A stretch of DNA of 64,000 nt from Holothuria scabra (lineage: Eukaryota; Echinodermata; Holothuroidea; Aspidochirotida; Holothuriidae): positions 9,052,001-9,116,000 of the forward strand of contig CM074179.1 of the NCBI GenBank assembly GCA_037179385.1. The letters run 5' to 3'. The stretch's first letter is position 1, and each line of letters begins with the position of its first letter. Positions 1-13,800 of the stretch are shown here, in pieces. The notes beneath the pieces were generated by a model. The model ran no database searches and was not told the DNA's origin. It saw only the letters and a list, made by a program, of their open reading frames with translations. The position numbers and the translations under genes are program-made.

Positions 1-1679
1 TTAGTTTTACAACCCCCCCAGATGGCCGGAAACAGCCCTTCCTGAGTCATTTTAGCTGCAAGAATCTAGCCTTGAAATATAGATCTCATGTATACAATTT
101 CTCAATTACTGAAAATTACAAGTAGTCTGTGAAAAATGATGCAATGCCCCGATGAGCTTTAGAAACTTTTAACTCTACAAATCACTCAGATTGTAGAAAG
201 CAGCCTTTTCTTGATGTTTTACATGCTTAGCTCACATAGCCTACATGCTCCCAACCCTGCACCCCACCCCTGCTGTGGCAACATCACTTGAGCATTGCAC
301 CACCATTGGCTTGGCGGAGAGCATCCAATAAAAATGAGCCGAAAATTTATATGCAGTTATGTATTTCTTGTGCGCATCTATAAAAACATTGCAGAAAATG
401 AGGGAATTTCTATTTAGCAATATTGCGGGGAAAAGGAGAGTGGGTATTTCTAGCGAAGCCCGACTTGCCCAAGGGGGGGGGGGGGGCGGTCGCCCCCTTC
501 GCCCCCTCCTTGGCTACGCGCCTGCATCTCCCCCTTTTTCAAAATGTCAGTCGGATCGGCTCTTGGTAGTTGAATAACTGTTTTTTTTACTAAAAGTCTT
601 ACTGGGAGTTACCCTGGAGGTAATTTTTATGCCAGTGGTAAGTCACTAGAAACATCCTTTTTTAGGGACATAAGTACCACATAATCACACTAAAACCCAG
701 GAGCGTCAAGGAGACTGACCCCTCTACCCCACCGGGGTTTTGCCACTGGACCCCACCAGGGTCCTAAGGCGGACCCCTGAACTCCACCCGTTGAGCAATG
801 CGGGAGTCCTCTAGTGACCCCGGAGAATGTGTTTTGCCCCCCCACCCATTGCCCCTAGAATGAAAAGTCTGGTGACACCACTGGTCAAGGCGTAAGACGG
901 TATTAAAGTTAGTTTCCAACTCTTGAACAAATTATGGTACTGTTTTGCTGTATGATAATTGCGGTACAACTTGGATTAATGTGGCTTTTAAATGCCACTT
1001 TAATTACAGCAAACACCACCGGAAAACTGCCTTAATTTCGTGGTCAGCTTAAAAAAGAAGAAATTTTTATCTTCTTAAAATGTTTGCCATCCCATTCATA
1101 AACTTGGCGAGATTGCTTGGAAGATGCAATTGTACTTTCTTGAAAAAGATATTATCATGCATAAAAGTTTAAGTTTATAATTGCATTCTTTCTTTAAATT
1201 ATTATCTACCTATTACCCAACGCTTTAAAAGTGCTTCCCTAAAGCTGTTGCGTTCTTTATCGAACTTTTGCCCGGCTATATGGCACGCCGTGCCCTTTTG
1301 CCAATGGATAACAGTTAAATATTAAGACCTTGATCTTTGTGTGGCACAGCAATTGAACTTAAGAAGCCTGTATCGATACAGAATCATATCAGTCTTCAGC
1401 ACACGTGAGCACCAATACACCTCATTAGAGGAACTAAAACATCTATAATTGAGGAGCTGACACCAACCGCTTAAGGAGGTACAAAGAATCCAAAGCTTTC
1501 CATAAAATCAACTCCCCCCTTGAAAGTATGTAGGACGGAGTATAAACAATCGCATGAAAGCTTGATTACAACCAAACTTAAGAAAGACCTTGTCATCCTT
1601 TTTTGTGGGTTTACTTGTTATACACACATGAATTTACCAAGGAAACATAAATCTCTACGTATCACTCATTTTTATTCAG
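1..1679. other. Non-coding upstream DNA
   Basis: No exon is recognised here. The signal peptide and first part of the I9 propeptide of the downstream subtilase should lie upstream, but no open stretch with a credible phase-0 donor and a YIV-type I9 start was seen, so that exon may be before the window. At about 466-524 a G/C-tract ends in GGCTACGCGCCTG, which resembles the terminus of a hAT-like element; its partner end was not found. Confidence 0.4.
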
Positions 1680-1808
1680 GATTCCGTCGATATATCGCTT
1701 TTGGCTGACAATCCAACCCTTACAGCTCTTGGAGGTCGTACCCAACACCGTTACAATGAAGTTCTCCACGGGTTTTCCGCTACCTTAACAGAAACGGCCC
1801 TAAACTTT
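1680..1808 (+). CDS. Gene 1 exon: C-terminal part of I9 propeptide
   Basis: 129 bp, 43 codons, phase 0 at both ends. The acceptor is tttttattcag and the donor gtaagt. It encodes [14 protein letters not shown], then [20 protein letters not shown], the typical end of an I9 propeptide that folds and inhibits the protease. The matching exon of gene 2 has the same length. Confidence 0.9.
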
Positions 1809-4800
1809 GTAAGTAGAAGGCTTAACAGCGAATTGTTACATTTTTATACTGACTGATTCCATTATCTAACTGATCGATTCTTCTAATGAATGATTGACTG
1901 CCTGCGTACCTCCAGCCCGTCTGACTGAGTGACTGACTAACTAACTGACTGACTGGCTGTTTGAGTAACTTACTAACCACATAATTCCAATGTAACGAAT
2001 GCTCTTTAGTGTTCATGTTTGTTTGCATGGGCATTAAGTATGTAAGGGAAAACGTGTTAAAATGAGAAACAATTTGTTATAGGCCCTCTGAAGCCAATAT
2101 TCCTTCTCGATGGCAGTTTTGGTCTTTTTCTAAAATTCATAATCAATTCCTAACAAATCAACAGGACCATTTATTCTCCAAAAGTCGTTCAGAAGGCATG
2201 CCTATCACTCTTAAAATGTTGGGTATGTACAAAACAAAAATAATAAGCAACAAAAATATTAAAAATTAGTTATGATAAAAAATGCAATTTTTTCCGTAGT
2301 CTTTATGTTTTTCTTTTAGTCTGTAAATTTACAGCGGTATTTAACACTCTCGTTAACTACTCATTGCCAGCCGAAACGCTAACATAATAAATATTTACCT
2401 TTAACGATTATGCAAGACTCTTAATATCACCTAATTTTAATTGAGTTATGATTTTTGAGGTCTTCCTCTACAAAATATGTGCTAAAGATGGAAACATTTT
2501 TCTAAAATCACTTACATGTAAAGACTTGAACATTTTCAGAGGTTATCGTCATTTATTTGCCATGGAACAGCTGAGGTACATCTTGTTGCCAGTATTTTTG
2601 CGGAAAGTCCCGATTAAAAATTGGTTATTGGCAGAACGACCAACCTCATTTGAAAAATGCACGAACAATAACATTTGTCTCGGGATTACTTGAACAAGGA
2701 AGAAGATCATGGATTAAAAGACTTAGTCATGAGAGACTTAAAACAATAACAGGAACAAGAGACCTGATAGTCAAAAAAGCAATGAGCGAAAGGAATTTAT
2801 TTATTTTCATAGACATATTGTGTGTCAACTGTGTGCTTTGTATCTCCTTCCTGACATATATGTAATATATACATATATATGACACTAGATACCTCAAGAA
2901 ATAACGGTATTCTCAAATGTATACACTGCTGAGACTGAAAACTCAGTTCAGTCGAGACCACAGAGACCACAGTTGGCGGCGAACTTGTAAGGTTTGCATT
3001 AATGATGTGTGCAAATGCACATGGTGACTTTACTATAGATGCAAATAACTTTCATTAATCATGTATGCAGATGTTCGTGGTGAGTTTACTATAGATGCAA
3101 GTAACTTGCATTAACTACGTATGCATATGTAGATTGTGATTTAACTATAGATGCAAGAAAAATTGGAATTAATTATGTATGCATATGTTCGTTGTGATTT
3201 AACTATAGATATAAGTAAATTGGAATTAATCATGTGTGCAAATGTTTGTGGTGACTTTATTACAGATGCAAGTAACTTGTCTTATTTATGTATGCAATTT
3301 TTTTGATGAATTCACTCTGGATGCAATGTAATAGACATGTCTGAACTTAAGCCGTACCTCTTTTGCTATTTTTCCCTGCAGTAAATAGTTGCAGGGAGGT
3401 GTCTTATTCACGTTAGAGTAGGTCGACGATATACTTTATTTAATTACTTAAACAATGTTAAATTTGGTTTAACAACAGACTCTTAATTCCGGACTTGTTG
3501 AATATGTCGAGGAAGATGGCATCGCCCGAAAAGCTTACTCATGGGGTGTTGACCGTGTAAATCAGCATTCCCCTACCCTCGATAGCAATTGTAATTATTC
3601 TACCGGTAAGGACTTGTTCAATGTTAAAGTAAGTTTGAATACTTCAAAAGGAAATACTGATAATCCCACATTTTTACTACAAAATATTTTAAATCCTCAG
3701 TTGTAAAGGCTTGCTGTTTCTAATATATTACTGTGGGTCCCTCGGACACCGCCTTGGGCGGGGTTTTCCTTTTTGTTACTTTTAAATGAACGAGCGAACT
3801 TCTCCTTACTGGATACGCAGTTGAAATACTGCTAAAATAGTAAGGATTCAATCAAGGCGCTGCAGCTGATTCCAAGGGCAGCCTCGAGTACACATGTTTA
3901 AGTCTATATGAGTGGAGGCCTAGGTGTATTCAGGCCGGTCGGGGTTGGAGAGTGAGGGGTCAAGCCCGACCTCGACTGCAAAGTGTAGAATACATCAAGT
4001 TAAGAAGGCTGTACAGGAAAAAGAAGTTCCTTGTATTAAAATTTTATCTTGCATACTTTTTCACAATACACAGTTTTAATAACATATCCTAACAAAACCT
4101 TTTGAACTTTTCTTTGCCTAAATTCAATCGGCTATTACAGGTTATTAAAAACTAATCAAGTACAATTTTCTTTTTGAAATCGTGTAACAATTACACTGTT
4201 AGAAAACATCTGTAAAATTCACAAGAAATCTTCAGCATCTACAGCAGGGATTCACATGTATGTCTTTGTTTTTTGTTCTAACAACGGCATCAGAAATATA
4301 TCAAAGAAAGGGGTTACCCAATCTAGAATTGGGCAGTATCCTACAATCTATGTTTCTTTGTTAATTTAAAGGTGCAACTGGAGAACAAGCAAATGTTTTC
4401 GTCATTGATACTGGAGTATCGCCTGATGACCCCCAGTTTGAAGGCCGCGTGGTTGAACATGCGGACTTTGTTAGTATAGGAAAGGTATGTGTTAAGCTTG
4501 TATCGGCATGTAAAGATACGTTGAATTTACATGTAAGCAAAGACAAGTTAATTATTACTTTTTTTAATTATAAATTGTTATTATTATTACTATTTATTTT
4601 TCAGGGTATAGGGTCTTAGCCAAACAATTACTTCTGAGGCTAGATGGCTTACAAGGAGCAAAATGTGTTCAGGAAATTGAAAATTTTTATGGTTTAGGAG
4701 GTACAGGAAATTTAATCTCCAGCCCTTACAGAAATGTGTGGCAAAAGTTTCAAGCTACACTCTGAACACTGTGTCAAGTAATGAACAGCTAAGTCGTCAT

Positions 4801-7800
4801 ACTCGGTGCTTCGATGATGTAGCTACTGAGCTCTATAAATCTTGCATAAAGGCTTGACTCGACATGTTGCTGCTTGTAAGAGGCTACCAGTGTGCATCAT
4901 TTAAACCATAGCTTATCTTAGCCATGTTTTACCTGTTTATCCAACCGCTATAAACTCATCATATAAGTTTATTATCGACATAATACCTTTAAACGCTTAC
5001 AATGGCTACAACTATTTTCCCAAAATAGCCACAACATGGCATAGACTGCGATGGTCATGGCACTCATTGTTCTGGAACAATCGCGGCTTTAAACTACGGT
5101 GTTGCGCGAAAAGCTATAATTCACGGAGTTCGTGTTCTTAACTGCCAAGGCTCTGGTAGCTGGAGTGACGTTATTGCAGGTGAAGTATGTTTTCAAAATA
5201 TTGTTTTTGCATATTTTATTTTATTGTTTTCGCGTTTTGAATTGACGGATTTGAGCCTATGTATATAAGACTGACGCACCGATCCCCTAATGAATCACAG
5301 AAGAGTTACGTATGCGATTTTGAGAGTCTGACCTCTGGTTATTTTTACCCTACTCTATGTTTGCAGCATCATTTAAGTCCGAAACATTTACACCGCGCGC
5401 AGGAACAAGAGACAGGTCTTACTGGTGAACATTAATTACCACAAGGTGCTACCTGATAAGCCTTGCAAAAGCCTCCATAGTTTTACTACTCTCTTGTCGT
5501 TGATGCAGAATATAGTGAATTCGGAGTATAGCAGGCATCAATTTAAACGATTCGTTGCTCCCTTACAATTTTCGAGACTACAAAATAGAGTAGTTTTAAT
5601 GCGTTTCTCTCCCAGAAAAACACCCCTCCCCGAAAGATACTTTGTCCCCATTTGTTACCTTTCCTGGCAACTTGTGTGATGTCCATATATCAGAATGGTA
5701 AGCCAAGGCATAGTTTTGTTACGGGCATAGTAAATACCTGTCATTTCACAAATCTGGGAAAGTCTAGGATTTTACCTACATGAAGTATGTATGATTCTAA
5801 GACTAGCTGAATACACTGCGGAGCTGTCAAGAATAAACATATAATCACTGGGGACATCCCAATGTTCCGACAATAATGTATTTTTGGGCCGACAAAGTGT
5901 ACTTTGGCACCCTTCTGTCTGAGCATATGATGTCGGAACATATAAATGTCGGAAAATAGGACTGTACGTTTAGGATCACGAAGGAAGTCGAGACGGTGGG
6001 TGAGATGATTAACGAAAGTGAAAGATGAAAGCACATAACATACATAGTTTTACGCCAAATATTAAAGATGGGTAAGGAGGGACTAATCAGCCGAAACAAA
6101 CTTGATGGATAGTAGGAGTACCTGGACCATTGGCCACATAAACCCTGAAAACTTCTTATTTTCTGACGGGCGATCAGAAGAGCCGGATACTTTGGTTAAA
6201 GACCAAGTCAACGAAATACCCTGTCAATACTAAAAGTCTGAATGCTCAGTGTCTCTTCAGACCTCTCTCCCCTTCCGCTAATCCGACTAACTTCTGAGGT
6301 GGGGGTGCGGGGGGGGGGGCTGTGCCGCTACTGGTTGGTGGTTTTTGTTTTGTTTGTAAGGGTGTTGATGTTCGGATTTTCGGTGTTTTTTGGTTGCTGG
6401 CCATATGCAATAATCCTTTCGCTGATCTGACCGTGTCCGTACGTAACCGTTTTACTCGCCCGGATACGACAAAACGCTGCTCGGCATTTTGGCTAAGATT
6501 ATGTGTATAGTGCCTGTTCTTTTCAGCCAGCCTAGAATGCAGCCAGACATTACAGACCAATGCGATGTTCAAGTAAACGGTCTTAGGGCCGTGAGGTTAG
6601 TCAAGTGTTGTCCTTCAGTGGGCGAGGTACTATTGAAAGTAGTAACAGCCAACGGTTACTTGTATGCATAAATTTTACCCACACTTTGTATGTAGCGTTG
6701 GATCAATAATGTATCAGCTTTTACAAAAACTTCAGGTTAGGATATCTATGAATCTTTTATAGGACATCCTCTCATTCTCTAAAGAAATTTGTCCTCTTTC
6801 TATAGAATCACTCTAGAAGTTTTATAAAAAGTCTTCTGTAGTTGCTATAGATTTTTTCTGTAGAAAATTTTTGTATGGCTTCAATAAGCGATAATAGTTG
6901 TAATCATACCTTAAAATTACGGTGGTCACACACTGTATCATCAAATACAGGGTGAAATTACAGGTGCAATAGGCAGCACCTGGAGTAGCCGGAAAAAAAT
7001 AAAGAAACCTGGAATATTACAAGCACCTACATACCAGGAATACAACTACAATTGTCACTGTTTACCCTCCCCCCCCCCCCACTTCAGATTTCCGAAAGAC
7101 CTAAATTTCAAACAGAGCTATGCAGTGGAAAATTTCGGGGAGCATTTTAAGTCCAAAAATCTGTTCAAATTTACACAGAAAACTAGGCTACTCAAAGTGC
7201 CAGAAACCCATAAAAGTTTGTCCTGAAATAAAAATCATCGTAGCAAACGGTAAATTTTATGAAGCATCAAAATATTACAAAAATTCCTGCACATTCTGCA
7301 AGCTGTTGGAAAAAAGCTTTTCCTCAGCATCACTAAATAGTAATGCGAAAAAATCCGAAATGGCAGAATATTACAGTGAAAACGAAAAAGGGTGTTTTTA
7401 ATGGCTAGATTACAAAGAGCAGCCTGGAGGGAGAGCATTTTCTTTAAAAACATCACAATCAACCAAAAATCCATCCTGTGACATGCCATATTACTTCTTG
7501 ACAATAGAATGCCATCAATACACAGTCGCCAGAAGAATAAGATTCATACTCTTTCAGCCTATGTAAAGTTGTCAGTATAAAGCAGCATAGATTGGACGAA
7601 ACTTGGTAAGAAGCTTGTGGAGCTATCACGGTAAACCCGAAAATGGGGCAACAGTAAAAAGTAATGAAATAGCTTTGCTATTCAGTTATACGTATGAGTT
7701 AAGTGTGAGAAATTCCTCCAAATTTGCCTGAAAATTCATTTTAGACTATCGCGTAACGTGACAAACCTTGTATTTTTCCCCCCAAAATTCCCAGTTTTGC

Positions 7801-10800
7801 AAATTCATTTTAGTAGAAAGTTCGGGCAGTCATGCAGACAGCTTCACCGATTCAATGTACCTTAATTTCAGGCATGACCCGCACAAGAGGCATACAAAAG
7901 GATGTTCTCAATTCCGTCGTTAATCTTATAGTTTTCTTACGAAATAGTACAAAATCAGGCCACCAAGCAATGTCATAAATTCCTACGTAAGGGATATCCT
8001 GATATTATGAATTGTTTTTTAATCTGATCACCAGTCTAAATCCGTCACCTCTGATTATGATTAACCTCTGATTATGATTAATGCCTTGTCAACGCCTCTT
8101 TCTCTTCCTTTTACATCTACTGCGCACCTTTACCGTAATACTCGAAATACAGCAAATGGTTGTTTATGAATTATTTTTGTGCAGTGCCGATTTCCTACAT
8201 GTGTGTTAGTTGTGTACAAAGTATTCATCGAATTTAATTATAAAGATCGGTGATGTAAGTTAGCCGAAAGTTAATAAAGTCTGCAAGTTAGACTCTGAGG
8301 TTGAACTGTTGCTGCCCAAACACATGGGTTCCAAAAATTGATAAAACCTGAAAGATAGCCGTTATGTGACAATCCTCCCTTAAAGTTGAAAGGTCTTGTG
8401 TTACAGTACTGAATTTAATCCAGTTTTAGACGTTACTTTGAGAGTCTCGTGTAATAAGTGTAAGTTAGTCACAAAGTCTTTTAGAATGCACATGCAACTT
8501 TATTTTTCAATGATTGTTTTTTTTATATTTAGCATTTCATCCAATGAAAGTGGTATATTTTATCTGGAAATTTTCTAACCATTTTTTAATTTTCTCATCA
8601 TTAAAGTGAACGTTTGTTGAATTGAAAGCTTTAAATGACGTCTGACTAGATTCTACTTACGAGCCTGCGAAATGTGATTTCCGACTGTGTGAAGGATTGA
8701 TATCTTTCCACATTTTCTGTATGGTCCGCACCAACCAATTCTTCTGCCCTTCAAAATAAAAATGCTCCTTTTTGTGTATCCCCTCTACCCTATACTCAAG
8801 ATGCCTGAGCTATGAGGGCTAATTCCTTTTTTTCTAAGAAGTGCTCATTACACTGTTAGAGGAAAAAATATTTGAACGCTACGCGCGAGCCACTAATCGC
8901 AATTCGCAACTTATCTCCAACCACATGCTGGTCATCAGCGCCTCTTACAAAAAATTCTTGATCCGCCTCTAGAGTGATACCAGTAATGCTAATACTCTAA
9001 ACCTTCACATTTCTTGTACGGATGAGGGTGTCATTTCACCCGAAATTTCACAAAGAAAAGGAGATACGTCAGTTGGTTAAAATTTGAAAGTTAATACAAA
9101 GAAAATAGCAAGTTTTACTGTATTTTTTTTCCAGGATGCGAATTTGTAGCCGGCCATTCTTCAACATTCAAGGTAGCATCGCTATCCATTGGTGGAGGTA
9201 AATCTGTGAGTGTCAATGAGGCCATACAGAGAATGATCGATGCAGATGTCGCTGTTGCAGTAGCTGCAGGGAACGAGAATACAGACGCTTGTAATACTTC
9301 CCCTGCATCTGCACCAAATGTGAGTTTTTTTTAATTTTATTCGTTCATGAAATAAAATGTTTTACTACTCTTTCGATTGTATACAAAAGTGTGTATTGTT
9401 GCTATATAACTGGGAATCAGTACCTTTTAGGCCAAAATGAATAAAAGGAAATCACGGTTGCCAGGGTGGGAAAGTAATTGAAAAGGTTCAACAAGGAATT
9501 TGTCCTTCAATGCTTTCTTATTTTAAGGGCGTTCTCGAGGATGCATGTAATGGGTAAAATTCTCTTTTTCAAACAATCTCTTTTAACAGCATAACAGTAG
9601 CCTACAGTACAATAACAAAAACCTTGCTGAAATGAAGATCAGAAAAGACTCAACTTAGTTTTCAGTGACGTCACACTTGGTACTGAACAACCAAGGGGGG
9701 ATATAAGGAAATTTGTTTGGGGGGCAAACTCAACTTGCGACCAAGACGTCGTCAAAAATATTTTTGGGAGGGGTATGAGAAGTGGTGACTGACTGATCGA
9801 AAGACTATCTAAGAGGAGCGCCACCACCAGTTGGCGCGGAGCGTACAGAAAATTTTGAAAAAATCGCGACCTCTTAGATTCCCGGAAATTGCATCTGCCA
9901 GGCTTGAAAGTAGAATTTAAGCAGTCGTTATTGCGAGCTTTCGTTTGCAATAAAATCTTCATTTTAATAGAAAGAAAATGATCAAATTGCAAAATGATAA
10001 AAAAATTTCCATAAAATGTTCTGGCTCCTATACAGGACGATATGACATTTTATCATTTTCTTTGTCGCAAAGTAGAATCTTCATTAAAAAGTATAGAACA
10101 GAACCAAATTTTTGTTTAATATGTTAAAGACGAACATGTTCTAAGCACTCTGGTGAAGTTTTCATTCATTTCCCATGTTCGGTTCTCGAGATTTTAGCAA
10201 TTGAAGTTGACACATTTTCTACAAAAAGGAAGCTTGAACCAAGAAGGTGCGATATCATGTATTCACATTGATGGTCAATGTTTTGCTTTGTTTTTTATTT
10301 ATTTTTGATCCTGCTGTTTGATCTTGAATTGATTAGGGATGGTATCTTGCTCCTTAGGCAAATGAACTTTTTAAAATTCCATTGCTCGGGATGTACTTAT
10401 GGTAACAACATGTCACATTTAAGTTGTATAAATATGGTGTTAAATTTTAGAGAAAAAAAACTAATTATTTTCCATCAATGTGAACACATGACATCACTCC
10501 TACTTGTTACAAGTTCACTCTTTGTAGAAAATATGTCAACTTCAATTCTAATATCTCGATAACCAAACATGGGAAATGAGTAAAAATTTCACCAGTAAGC
10601 TATGCCTCAAATATGTTCCTCTTCAAAATATCAAACATAAATTTGGTTCTGGACTTTTTTGTTTCAAGGAGCTGCACACCCGCAGGAAAATAAATTTAAA
10701 ATCATCACTTTTCGAATCATATTAAGTCATATGACCAGTGGTCGATTGAGCCTGTAAACCTAAATCGGCCGCACAAAAGCACTGATAGCTCTACCAGCAC

Positions 10801-13800
10801 CAATAACAGTACTGATTCAGTACTATACTACAGGTGCTGGTTAGCGCTATCGACGCTTCTGTGCGGCCGGTACTGGGCTAAAATTTTGATAAAATTACGA
10901 ACTAAATCCTTCACAATTACTCGGTAATTTTTACTTCATAAATAATATATGACATTTTTTATGAGATGGAAGGCAAGGATAGTTTACCCAGATTAAGAAA
11001 AAGGCTACTTTTTTCATGTCATATCTAATAACGTTATTTTTGGAAAATTGAAGAACATGCTTTGGAAACGTTTGGGAGGGGGAGGGGGGGGGGGTTGAAC
11101 CCCCCCGTTCCCCTATGGCCAGCCGCTAATGTGGGCAAACTTCATGTCTCAGGATAAGCTTGTGCGTACAGATAGTGTTTGTCCGCAAACATGGCTGACA
11201 CACGCCATCACGAATTTGTATTAAGAATTCGAAACATGTCTTAACAAGTTCAGAGTTGTTACTGCGCATGTCCTATGATTACCTTCGATAACCCTTTGAA
11301 CAATGACCTGGAGAGATAATCCACGCGCTCATCATAAGTTGTTATACCTACAGCAATGCTGGATTATTTGAAGAGCACATACTCCTAAAACCTTTAACCT
11401 TTAGAAGGAAAAGGTAACTCTGAAAAGGTTTGTTGTATAGTTTGCCAAAATAGTCGGATAGATATGTTTCTACTCGATTTTCCTTCTCCTGGAACCTGCA
11501 CACAACATGTGACTGGCGTTGTTTTCACTCAAATGGCAAACCTCAAAATTTTGTTAGAAAATCTATACAGATGGGTGTACCCAAACAAAATATACCGGTG
11601 TCTAAGTTAAATGCAAACTAAGTTATCGAGCTGTCGTATTCTTTGGAACGGACTGGCACATCCTCAGAGAGCAGGACTCATTCTGTCAAAAACGAGAAAA
11701 TCGACAGATTCGAGAAGTATTTTTTTCTAAACGATTTGGTTCTTAAAAACATCTGACCCTAAAACTTTTTCTTGGTAATTGTTAATCAAAGAAGAAAGCA
11801 CAGCAAGGGTGTTAATGGCCGATTATAAAGGAACAATCCTCTCACCCCAAATCACACTCCTTGTAGCCTAAGGTGTTTTACCGAAATTCAGGGACATGGA
11901 CGCCACCAATAGAAAAGCTGCGGTTATGACTTTAACACCTGGGTACCTGGGTACCGAAATTCTCAAGTGGCTCAGCTCTTTGATTGACAGCTAATTCAAA
12001 CAATGGAGAGTTCCAAGGCTTATATTACACAGCACTAACGGTACTTAGAGTCTTTTGATTATATAAATTGTGTTTTTCTATACTCACCCTGAAGCAATAA
12101 ACTGAGATTAAGTCTGAATAAGGATGAATTTCAGACAATTGTGGGAGGGATTTCAGCAAGAAGGTAAGGAGAATTGATACTGTTTGGGGTGAGAGAACTG
12201 GGTCTTTAAAAGCGATCGTTGTTGAACCGCCGTTATCGACAAAATTTGCCTAGACTCCGGGCAGTTGATGACTTCGGTCATTATTGGGGTCCATCAGTCG
12301 TAAATCGTCTTAATTTTATTGCCTTTTTGCAATTCTAAACCCTTTTAATTGAGGGACTAAAACTTGTTTTAGTGCACAATCATTCATGATACAGATAAGC
12401 CAAGAATTTTAAAGATAAAAGCTGAAGAATTCCCAGTTATGCTCAGCTAAATCAGACCATCACTTGACTGTTCGGATTTGGCTATTGCTTAATCTGTTTG
12501 TGATACGACATGAATAAATAATATTATTGTTCATTCAAAATCAGGACTTAACTAATATGCTTTCTCCCATAATTCTGTGACCTTCATATTTACTTAAAAA
12601 GCGAGACATTTACAAAAATCGATTTTGGACACTTACCCCTACCTACTTTATAGCCGGATCCGGCACTGCCCGTTCGTGTATTGAAACCATGTTGCCAACA
12701 GATAGTTCATAGTTGTCCAGTAGGAAGGACTACCGTAGCTCAAAATAATGAAACATCGCCACCATCAGAAGGCACAATGTTTTGTGGAATTTCATGAATA
12801 TGGGCCAAAATTACCACGGCAGGCTAAGGGCTGGGTTTTCATGAGAATAAAACGCCTCGGTTTACGCTCTTTTCAATCATGACAATACGTGTACAATGTT
12901 TTCATTATTTTATACTCTGTAGTAACGTTGTCATGACAGACATATATTGCTAGAAAACATATCTTTCGAGAGGTTTCAACATATTTTTTTTATTCAACAT
13001 GTACAACGAGTAATTATTGAAAGCATAGTATAGCTTACTGTAAGCCTAAGCACCACCGACCTGGCCCGAAATTAAAGTGAAATTTTCGGAAACGTTTAAA
13101 GCATTTTCATTGGTTTATAAATTGAGGACACAATTCCTCTTAGCGTATATGGCCTCCTCAGATTCACTTTCCAAGTAATCCTAATAGATAAAAACCTTGT
13201 ATACGAGTCGGAAGCTTAAAAACATCCATAAAGTGTAATCCAGTAAACAGAATGAACACAATATATAGTTTACAGGTAGTGGCGTACGAAGCGGGCGGGA
13301 GGGGTAGCCTGCCCCCCCCCCCCCAGATTACAACAAAATCTTAAAGTTCTCAAAAAATATGCCCAACAAAAGGTAAAAAACGTCATAGTCGTGGTCAAGT
13401 CTTCATGAAAAATCAACAAGATCCTAAAAATTCGCTACAAATTCGAAATTCGGGCAGCGCAAAAGTTATTATTCCTGAGTTTACTTGAAGGTCTTTCACA
13501 ATTCAATGCCCGAAACGGTCGAATATACAAATTCTTTCAAGCATTTGCCCCAAAATGGAAAAATATTGTTGGCAGGGTAACATATTTGCCAAAAGTCAAA
13601 GAGGTAAAACAATGTGAAACATTTAGAAGCCTGTCGCTTAAAAGAACCATTCTTCAGCCTATTTTTAAATCTTGTGAAACATAATGCCCGAAATTTCCAA
13701 TTATTCTAATACTTTCAAATCTTTGTGTGAAAAACAAAACGCTATGTTCAAATTAAACTTTTCAAAAGAAAATAAGAATGATAGCAAAGATTTGCGACAT

